A stretch of 5,415 nt of DNA from positions 1-5,415 of the forward strand of contig JAGKWZ010000423.1 in the NCBI GenBank assembly GCA_021151605.1, given 5' to 3'. Shown here piece by piece: positions 1 through 4,921 of the stretch. The notes under the pieces were generated by a model. That model worked only from the letters and a program-made list of their open reading frames with translations. It made no database searches and was not told the origin of the DNA. The translations under genes were made by a program, and so were the position numbers. This stretch comes from Verrucomicrobiaceae bacterium. Lineage in GTDB: Bacteria > Verrucomicrobiota > Verrucomicrobiia > Verrucomicrobiales > Verrucomicrobiaceae. How positions within the stretch are numbered: the stretch's first letter is position 1; every line of letters begins with the position of its first letter.

Positions 1-810
1 GGACATTACAACCCAAACACCAACACATGGACGGACATTGGAAACGTCGACATTCCTTCATCCAGAGCAGACCACTCTGTGGTGTGGACTGGCTCAGAGA
101 TTCTTGTGTGGGGTGGCTGGAATGGAAGTCACCTCGGAAATGGGGCAAGCTACAATCCGGCCACTAAAATATGGGAATCATTTACGAACACCAATGCGCC
201 AAGCGTCAGATCATCCCATGTAGCTGTTTGGACTGGCGATGAGATGGTGGTTTGGGGTGGGGGTGTTAGCGGACAGGCAAACCAAATTTATCAAAATGGC
301 GGGCACTACATTCTGCGCACGGTTAGCATTTCTACCCAGCCTGTAGCAGTCACAAGTCAGCTTACTCAAAGCGCTTCATTCAGCGTGACCGCCCAAGGGA
401 TTGGCACACTGAGCTACCAGTGGCAAAAAGATGGATTCGACATTCCCGGCGCTAATCTGAGCACATATACAGTTGCCATGTGTAAGCCTTGGCATATCGG
501 CGATTACACCGTGAAAGTGTATGATGACAATAGCAGCCTGACCAGCAATGCAGCGGCCCTAAACCTCACCGACACGGAAGCTAATTTATGGAGAGGTCTA
601 ACGGCTTACCATCCACTGGATAACAGCCTGAATGACACTTCAGCATTGCAGCAGACCTTGGTGCTAAATAACGGGTCTTTCGACTCGGATAGGTTTAACA
701 GAAGCAATAGATGCATCGAGCTTTCTGGTGACTCGAGTTACATCAGCGCGCCAGATGTCCTGTCCGACAATATTACCAGCTTCACTTGGTCGGAATCTTG
801 CGGATCATAA
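1..810 (+). CDS. Kelch / Ig-like / partial LamG fragment of a large surface adhesin (5' end outside window, 3' end broken)
   Basis: Frame 1 is open from the first base, so the true start lies to the left. Numbering residues from base 1, the first ~100 carry kelch-type beta-propeller repeats: two copies of an (S)SR..H..VWTG..(I/M)(L/V)VWGG pattern near residues 20-39 and 69-88, with GHYNP and SYNPATKIW strands between. An Ig-like domain follows (about 110-190) with core YQWQKDG (139-145) and WHIGDYTVKV (164-173). A LamG/concanavalin-like domain then begins (about 196 on; LWRGLTAYHPLD, then CIELSGDSSYISAP and NITSFTWS). The frame runs into a stop straight after FTWS, before the middle of LamG. 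Such modules occur in secreted or cell-surface proteins that bind glycans or other proteins; the exact ligand is unknown. The rest of the protein continues in another frame downstream, so this is probably half of a disrupted gene. No signal peptide can be judged because the N-terminus is absent. Confidence 0.75.
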   Translation, partial: GHYNPNTNTWTDIGNVDIPSSRADHSVVWTGSEILVWGGWNGSHLGNGASYNPATKIWESFTNTNAPSVRSSHVAVWTGDEMVVWGGGVSGQANQIYQNGGHYILRTVSISTQPVAVTSQLTQSASFSVTAQGIGTLSYQWQKDGFDIPGANLSTYTVAMCKPWHIGDYTVKVYDDNSSLTSNAAALNLTDTEANLWRGLTAYHPLDNSLNDTSALQQTLVLNNGSFDSDRFNRSNRCIELSGDSSYISAPDVLSDNITSFTWSESCGS

Positions 811-2290
811 ACTGCGTCTTTACCTAGACGGCAGCTTGATTCACGAAATGGACCTCCCTTCGTATGGGCAAAGGTTCAAGAATCTGTTATTTGGTGCTGA
901 CAGGCAGCTTCTCCCTGCATCCCAAAACGATGTCTATTTTGATGGCGCGGTTGACGATATCAGAATCTACAACCGTGCATTAAGTTCAGAAGACATTCTG
1001 GCGCTGTTTGAGTCTGAAAAAGGTCCATTCATCGAACAGCAGCCGACCAGCCGGATCGGGTATTCCGGACAAAGCACGACATTTGCAGTCTCTGCGGTTG
1101 GAACTGGCACTTTGATGTATCAGTGGCGGAAGAACGGGGTGAACATCCCCACTGCCACGAGCAGCTCGTTGACCCTGTCTCCGCTCAACTACCGCAGCCC
1201 TGCCGACTATGATGTGGTGGTGACGGATGATCTTGACACGGCTACCAGTGATCCAGCCGAACTAACGGTGTTAAGCCCAGCTCCGAATGTGAGCATCACT
1301 CCTGGAGATACCACGGTGGCACTGGGTGGCGGACTGACCTTCACGGCCACCGTGGCGACTGGCCTTCTGCCCTACACCTACCAGTGGCGGAGGAATGGCA
1401 CGGCCATCGCCAAGGCCACGAATGCAACGCTGGTGCTCACGAACATTCAGAGGACTCAGGAAGGGATCTATGATGTGGTGGTGAAGAATGGGCATGGGGT
1501 GGATGTGTCCAATCCCGCACGACTCTCCCTGCCGCCGCTAGTGCCGGTGAATACCGCCCCTGAGAGCACGGATGTGAACCCTGCGGGAACGGCCACCTTC
1601 ACCGTGAATGTGCCCGGAGCCACGGCCTGGCAGTGGCTCAAGAATGGCGTCGCCATCAAGGGAGCCAATTCCACCACGCTGAATGTGCCGAACGTGGATG
1701 CCAGCTCTGTCGGGCTCTATAGCGTGACCGTGACCACGCCGAATGGGAAAGTCACCACGGCCCCGGCGCAGTTGCGGATCAATGACAGCGGCCTGCTGAT
1801 CTACAAACTGACCGGCACCGGCAAAGCCTATGCAGGTACGGTGGCGACGAATGCGGCGCTCAGCGGCTACTTGGTCCTAGATCGTGCCGGGCAGCGCGGC
1901 GGATTGATCATCGGCAGCAAGAGTGGCAGCCAAAGCATCCACCGTCTGGAAATCCATGAAGACCTGGACACTCAAAGCACCGGCCCGGTGCCGAAGAGTC
2001 AGACGGTGGTCAGTGAATTGGTGGCGGGTGAGTTTGCACTCTGGATGGATGGCACGGACGGTTTGCTGACGATCAGCAAGACGGACAAGGCCGTGGGGCC
2101 AGCGACGATGAAAGGCTCCGCGAACTCCATCGACCTCGACTCCAACGTGCGAATCGAGACGGTGAGTCTGACCTTGACGCTGGATGCCGTGAACAGCACT
2201 CCCGCCCGCCTTAACCAAGAGACGGTGGAGCAGGCCATGTCCCGCATCTCCCAAGACATGCAGGCGAAGGGCTCGGCGCTGGTGGATTGA
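728..2290 (+). CDS. C-terminal fragment of the same adhesin: LamG remnant, three Ig-like domains, unrecognised C-terminal domain
   Basis: The frame-2 ORF can formally start at GTG 728, but residues 1-22 are an out-of-frame reading of the upstream LamG DNA. Meaningful homology begins about residue 23 (base ~795) with NLADHKLRLYLDG, the LamG strand ending in the LYxDG motif, and continues to VDDIRIYNRALSSEDI (75-90), a standard LamG ending. Three tandem Ig-like domains follow at about 100-182, 186-268 and 274-351. Their core signatures are YQWRKNG, YQWRRNG and WQWLKNG, and their last strands are ADYDVVV, GIYDVVV and GLYSVTV. They lack the canonical cysteine pair. Residues 352-520 form a beta-rich domain (SGLLIYKLTGTGKAY..., ALSGYLVLDRAGQRGG) ending in a likely helix (QETVEQAMSRISQDMQ). 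I see no transmembrane, LPXTG or PEP-CTERM anchor. The fragment is probably not translated on its own, since no start fits a folded N-terminus. It is part of one modular extracellular protein with the upstream piece. Confidence 0.75.
   Translation: MTRVTSARQMSCPTILPASLGRNLADHKLRLYLDGSLIHEMDLPSYGQRFKNLLFGADRQLLPASQNDVYFDGAVDDIRIYNRALSSEDILALFESEKGPFIEQQPTSRIGYSGQSTTFAVSAVGTGTLMYQWRKNGVNIPTATSSSLTLSPLNYRSPADYDVVVTDDLDTATSDPAELTVLSPAPNVSITPGDTTVALGGGLTFTATVATGLLPYTYQWRRNGTAIAKATNATLVLTNIQRTQEGIYDVVVKNGHGVDVSNPARLSLPPLVPVNTAPESTDVNPAGTATFTVNVPGATAWQWLKNGVAIKGANSTTLNVPNVDASSVGLYSVTVTTPNGKVTTAPAQLRINDSGLLIYKLTGTGKAYAGTVATNAALSGYLVLDRAGQRGGLIIGSKSGSQSIHRLEIHEDLDTQSTGPVPKSQTVVSELVAGEFALWMDGTDGLLTISKTDKAVGPATMKGSANSIDLDSNVRIETVSLTLTLDAVNSTPARLNQETVEQAMSRISQDMQAKGSALVD
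779..800 (+). other. Frame break with internal deletion inside the LamG domain
   Basis: Frame 1 reads NITSFTWS, the strand that normally enters the middle of a LamG domain. Within about 10 bases, frame 2 reads NLADHKLRLYLDG, a strand normally some 55-70 residues later. So reading frame and fold content are both interrupted here. The family expectation of missing residues is from general knowledge; the exact breakpoint within 779-800 cannot be fixed from one sequence. Confidence 0.7.
1025..1780 (+). repeat. Three tandem Ig-like domain repeats (about 80 residues each)
   Basis: The three units lie at about 1025-1273, 1283-1531 and 1547-1780. Each shows the same order of elements: a GxxxTFxxxV strand, (Y/W)QW(R/L)(K/R)NG in the core, a xLxLxxL/NV strand, then GxYxVxV and a final PAxLxx strand. 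They are divergent at sequence level, so this is an old domain duplication rather than a recent DNA repeat. A fourth, separate copy sits upstream of LamG at about 328-570. Confidence 0.8.
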
Positions 2291-2440
2291 GACTTTGAAG
2301 CCAAGGGCCTTCCTGAATGGGACACCGCGAGAACGGGGAGCCGAGAAAGCTATTTTGTTTTCTCAGTTCTCCGACCTCAGCGGTCTTGTTTCTGTGAGAA
2401 CTACTTCGGCTCACACTCCGCTGGCAGCACCTCGACATCG
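2291..2440. other. Spacer between adhesin stop and phage-like cluster; no convincing gene
   Basis: This stretch follows the adhesin stop. A line within it (2341-2400) is only about 45% GC, with a T-rich run around 2351-2362, against 60% or more on both sides. Frame 2 happens to stay open through it, but its translation (with RPQRSCFCEN) is not protein-like. A short inverted repeat (GAGAAA/TTTCTC around 2343-2364) has no clear U-tract, and I could not identify a -35/-10 pair with confidence. It is the most natural place for a promoter of the downstream cluster or for the edge of the inserted segment, but neither is shown directly. Confidence 0.4.
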
Positions 2441-2446
2441 ATGTCG
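2433..2446. repeat. 14-bp perfect palindrome CGACATCGATGTCG
   Basis: The 14 bases equal their own reverse complement. They overlap the first plausible ATG (2441) of the displaced tail-fibre N-terminal frame. A perfect 14-mer palindrome is expected about 0.3 times by chance in a window of this length, so the position is suggestive of an operator-like site but not proof. Confidence 0.35.
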
Positions 2447-2614
2447 CGCACGATTACGGACTCCTCGGTATCGGAGGTGGTTTGGACCATGACGCTGCGC
2501 TCATGTGACCTAGATGGTACTGCCAACGGCATGATTGACATGCCGCTTGAGGCATGGACCAGCAGCATCTCTGCATCAATGCAGGCACCGGGGAAGTCAG
2601 GGCATCGAATGTGA
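2441..2614 (+). pseudogene. Displaced N-terminal part of the tail-fibre-like protein (frame 2)
   Basis: Frame 2 from ATG 2441 encodes a sensible, Ser/Thr-rich start: MSRTITDSSVSEVVWTM, then LDGTANGMIDMPLEAW and TSSISASM. It loses sense after about base 2585 and stops at 2612-2614. At the same place frame 1 starts to make sense (NAGTGEVRASN). Joining the two frames with one base restored around 2570-2596 gives a smooth N-terminus for the downstream tail-fibre ORF. The 60-base overlap with that ORF's first ATG is therefore better explained by a single-base loss than by two overlapping genes. No Shine-Dalgarno sequence precedes ATG 2441. The alternative is an unrelated 57-residue peptide, which I consider less likely. 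Confidence 0.45.
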
Positions 2615-3738
2615 GTTCGTCCGTGCCCTCGCTCACGGGCATCCTTGGCACACTCTTCGAGCTTCGTGTCACCTTCGAGCAGGACAACATGCCGGTCGCT
2701 CTCCCGGCCAATACGACAGGGAAGCTGACCGTGAAGCTGCCAGGCGCTGAGAGCGGCTCGCCCGTATTGCTCGACACCTCGTGGACGGTGGCTGGCTTTG
2801 ATGCGCAGACCAGCTACACCTTCAGCTTGCTGGCAGACTCTGAACCTTTGCGCACCGCTCTCGCCAATAGCGGAGCCATTGCCCTGACCGCGCAGATCGA
2901 GTGGCAGATCACCAGCGAGCTCCCTCATCCGCGCAAGTCCCTGGCTTTCCCCATCACCCTGCGCAATTCGCCCTCACGCCCTGGTGACACGGCCCCTGAT
3001 CCAGCCGCCGATGCCGCCTGGTCGTGGATCAAGGCGCGGCTGGTGGCTGGATCGAACATCACGTTCACACTCAATGAGGAAACCAAGACGATCACCATCA
3101 ACAGTGCCGGTGGTGCCAGTAATCCCACGGTGACCTGGTCGAACGTGACCGGCAAGCCCTCCAGCTTTCCAAGCTCCTGGAATGAGGTAACTGGCAAACC
3201 AAGCACGTTTCCGCCAAGCGGACACAACCATGCCTGGTCCCAGATCAACAGCGGCACTCCGAGCGACAATGCCGCCCTCGTGGCCTTTGTGCAAAGCAAT
3301 GGAGCCTCGGGACAGATGTTCGATCTGCTCATCCCTTTGCAGCTTAGTAGCCAAACCAGTTACGACTCGCTTCAATCCAGCTCGATTTTCGTTCTGCCGC
3401 GTGATGCGGTGATCACGCACATCGGCCTTGCGATGCGCAATGCGACTCCGCGAATGGCGGACTATTTTTTCCAGTCGAACATCATCATTTATGGCACCGA
3501 CGCGCCGAACTCTTCGTCCCCTGGCGGCCTGTATGCCCAGTCCTTCTGGTTTTATGAATACTTCCCGAACAGCGATGCCAAGGGCCTCGGCATTCCTCTT
3601 CTCGTCAATGGCGCTTTGACCATGCCTGCTGGGTCGAAGCTCGATGTCTACCTCGACACCGGCATGCCCGATGCCTACAGCACTCTGCCAACTTTCAACG
3701 GTCTGTGGCTGCGAGTCCGTGGGCGCTACACGAACTAA
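2554..3738 (+). CDS. Phage tail-fibre-like / receptor-binding protein
   Basis: The ORF is 394 residues. Residues 1-9 from ATG 2554 are probably an out-of-frame artefact, and sense begins near NAGTGEVRASN (9-19). Residues ~20-137 form a beta-rich N-terminal domain. A WSWIKARLVAGSNITFT strand with ETKTITI (156-182) is typical of the linker before phage fibre repeats. Two tandem repeats follow, WSNVTGKPSSFPSS (195-208) and WNEVTGKPSTFPPS (209-222), then GHNHAWSQI, a familiar tail-fibre/tail-collar type signature. Residues ~250-394 are a Ser/Tyr/Phe-rich beta domain ending in LWLRVRGRYTN, likely the receptor-contacting tip. There is no signal peptide or membrane segment. A GAGG sits only one base from ATG 2554, too close to act as a ribosome site. 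The glycosyltransferase begins 3 bases after the stop, so the two are probably co-transcribed. The role at the distal tail is inferred from the repeats; no other tail genes are in view. Confidence 0.75.
   Translation: MDQQHLCINAGTGEVRASNVSSSVPSLTGILGTLFELRVTFEQDNMPVALPANTTGKLTVKLPGAESGSPVLLDTSWTVAGFDAQTSYTFSLLADSEPLRTALANSGAIALTAQIEWQITSELPHPRKSLAFPITLRNSPSRPGDTAPDPAADAAWSWIKARLVAGSNITFTLNEETKTITINSAGGASNPTVTWSNVTGKPSSFPSSWNEVTGKPSTFPPSGHNHAWSQINSGTPSDNAALVAFVQSNGASGQMFDLLIPLQLSSQTSYDSLQSSSIFVLPRDAVITHIGLAMRNATPRMADYFFQSNIIIYGTDAPNSSSPGGLYAQSFWFYEYFPNSDAKGLGIPLLVNGALTMPAGSKLDVYLDTGMPDAYSTLPTFNGLWLRVRGRYTN
3136..3219 (+). repeat. Two tandem 14-residue tail-fibre repeats (WxxVTGKPSxFPxS)
   Basis: Two adjacent 42-base units, 3136-3177 and 3178-3219, encode WSNVTGKPSSFPSS and WNEVTGKPSTFPPS, which match at 10 of 14 residues. 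They share mainly amino acids rather than long identical DNA, which points to selection on the protein. Such GKPS-F-P repeats form shaft segments in phage side and tail fibres. Confidence 0.85.
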
Positions 3739-3741
3739 CCG

Positions 3742-4614
3742 ATGAAACTCGCCCTCATCACCTGTCACTACAACTGGTTCGGCTTTGAGCGACCTCGGCA
3801 AAACCTGCGCCGCTTTCTGGAGGTCACCAAAGGTCTGCCTGTTTACGGGGTGGAGGCTCAACTGCCTGGGCATCCCATGCAAACGACAGGAATGCCAGGC
3901 TGGCAGCAGATCATCGCGGACAATGACCAGGTGATGATGCAGAAGGAATGCCTGCTAAACATCGCGGCAGCCATGGTGCCACGCCATTTCGAGGCGCTGG
4001 CCTGGGTGGACGCAGACATCCTCTTCAGCAGCGAGCATTGGTTCGATCAAACCGCCCGTGCCTTGGACTTTTTCCCCGTCGTCCAGCCGTTCTCCAAAGC
4101 TCAATGGCTCGCGCACGATGACAGTGTGAGCCTGGAACGCCCAGGCATCGGCAAGGAGCCCGATCTGCTTCATCGCTGCGTTGCGCATCCCGGTTTCGCC
4201 ATGGCGGCAAGGCGTGCTTTGTGGACTCAACGACGCGGAGGTCTCTACGAACACCTCGTGGTGGGCAATGGTGATGTGGGCTTTGCGTCCGCTGTCCTCG
4301 GCTACGACCAGCCCGGACACATCGTCATGAACCCAGCTTTGCGTGCCCACTATAATGTCTGGGCCGCTCCCGTGAAGGCTTGGATCAAAGGTCGCGCCAT
4401 GGGTTGCGTTCCTGGCACAGCCAGTCACCTCTGGCACGGTGAACTGAAGGACCGCCGCTATCTGGAGCGCAACGATGTCTTGATCAAGACGCTCGATCCT
4501 TCCATCCACCTGACTCACGCCGATAACGGTCTGCTGACCTGGACACCCGCAGCACCGTTCGGCTTGCGCTATGCGATCCGGTCCCATTTCGCCAACCGCC
4601 GAGAAGACGGCTAA
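3742..4614 (+). CDS. GT-A-like glycosyltransferase, phage/prophage-associated
   Basis: The protein is 290 residues and starts with MKLALITCHYNWFGFERPR, a beta strand leading into the nucleotide-sugar fold. It carries a DxD-type metal/nucleotide-sugar site in WVDADILF (88-95, D90/D92). Further conserved-looking blocks are HPGFAMAARRALW (149-161), GNGDVGFASAVLGY (175-188; the GD is a typical late catalytic or metal element) and a C-terminal HLWHGELKDRRYLERND (229-245), a WHG...R.Y..R pattern seen in related enzymes. No membrane segment or signal peptide is seen, so it is cytoplasmic. It probably transfers a sugar from a nucleotide donor to a glycan or protein; the acceptor is unknown. ATG 3742 lies 3 bases after the tail-fibre stop with no Shine-Dalgarno, implying translational coupling. 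Beside a tail fibre, plausible roles are altering the host surface glycan (superinfection exclusion, seroconversion) or decorating phage structural proteins. Family assignment is firm to fold level only. Confidence 0.8.
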   Translation: MKLALITCHYNWFGFERPRQNLRRFLEVTKGLPVYGVEAQLPGHPMQTTGMPGWQQIIADNDQVMMQKECLLNIAAAMVPRHFEALAWVDADILFSSEHWFDQTARALDFFPVVQPFSKAQWLAHDDSVSLERPGIGKEPDLLHRCVAHPGFAMAARRALWTQRRGGLYEHLVVGNGDVGFASAVLGYDQPGHIVMNPALRAHYNVWAAPVKAWIKGRAMGCVPGTASHLWHGELKDRRYLERNDVLIKTLDPSIHLTHADNGLLTWTPAAPFGLRYAIRSHFANRREDG

Positions 4615-4622
4615 TTCCTTAT

Positions 4623-4901
4623 GATGACGATCACCTCCAATTCAGTTTCCATGACGGGCGATACGGCTCGTCAGTTCGCGCACGGCAGCTACGTCTCTGG
4701 CTCCATGGCGCTGGCTTGCTGGAACAGATCCCATCGCTGATCGCAGCCCTGCCCGAACCACAACGCACCACCGCACAGATCGAGTGGGAGTTTTCGAGCG
4801 ACTATCATAGAGATCATCCACTCGTCATCCAGCTCGGAGCCGCACTCGGCATGACGAGCGCCGACATGGATCTCGCGTGGAAGCAGGCGGCAGGACTCTG
4901 A
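4623..4901 (+). CDS. Small protein of the tail-fibre module, start codon lost or frameshifted
   Basis: Frame 3 gives a coherent ~92-residue product: DDDHLQFSFHDGRYG, then SVRARQLRLWLHGAGLLEQI, PSLIAALPEPQRTTAQIEW and HPLVIQLGAALGMT, ending at TGA 4901. The same frame is open back to 4527 but contains no ATG, GTG or TTG before TTG 4716, which would cut off the coherent N-terminal third. ATG 4621, 7 bases after the glycosyltransferase stop, is in frame 1 and leads to a stop at 4740. One base missing just after that ATG would reconnect it to frame 3, so a single-base deletion (or sequencing error) is the simplest explanation; a rare ATT start at 4614 is the alternative. The TAQIEW segment matches one in the tail-fibre protein, suggesting a shared domain or partner role. 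The function is not recognised. Confidence 0.5.
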   Translation, partial: DDDHLQFSFHDGRYGSSVRARQLRLWLHGAGLLEQIPSLIAALPEPQRTTAQIEWEFSSDYHRDHPLVIQLGAALGMTSADMDLAWKQAAGL

Positions 4902-4906
4902 TCTTC

Positions 4907-4916
4907 GTTGCGCAAC
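4907..4916. repeat. 10-bp palindrome between convergent genes
   Basis: GTTGCGCAAC is self-complementary and lies in the 20-base gap between the stop of the small + strand gene (4901) and the stop of the - strand integrase (4922). There is no T-run on either side, so it is at best a weak bidirectional terminator; it may also be chance. Confidence 0.25.
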
Positions 4917-4921
4917 AAGGC

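Noticed and set aside
2297..2312. Hairpin GAAGCC...GGCCTTC just after the adhesin stop as a terminator
   Set aside because: The stem is short and imperfect and is not followed by a T-run.
2588..2596. Programmed -1 frameshift at CCGGGGAAG to fuse the two tail-fibre frames
   Set aside because: It is not a proper X XXY YYZ slippery heptamer; the A-site codon would re-pair poorly (AAG to GAA), and no clear downstream stimulator was seen. A mutation or sequencing error is simpler.
2288..2614. Possible stop-codon readthrough joining the adhesin to the tail-fibre N-terminal frame, since frame 2 stays open from TGA 2288 to 2612
   Set aside because: The 150 bases after the stop do not read like protein, and the adhesin has a natural ending; the shared frame is likely coincidence.
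2401..2928. 175-codon open frame on the - strand
   Set aside because: Antisense to the tail-fibre N-terminal coding region; no recognisable motif or start context.
3550..3738. Diversity-generating retroelement variable region at the tail-fibre C-terminus
   Set aside because: There is no reverse transcriptase and no template-like near-copy of the 3' end in the window, and the C-terminus lacks a run of adenine-substituted codons.
2974..3882. 302-codon open frame on the - strand across the tail-fibre/glycosyltransferase junction
   Set aside because: It runs antisense over two + strand genes with clear motifs, its translation is rich in Arg/His/Gly without domain-like patterns, and it is typical of a mirror frame in GC-rich coding DNA.
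3955..4587. 210-codon open frame on the - strand
   Set aside because: Antisense to the glycosyltransferase, whose DAD and WHG blocks show the real coding strand.
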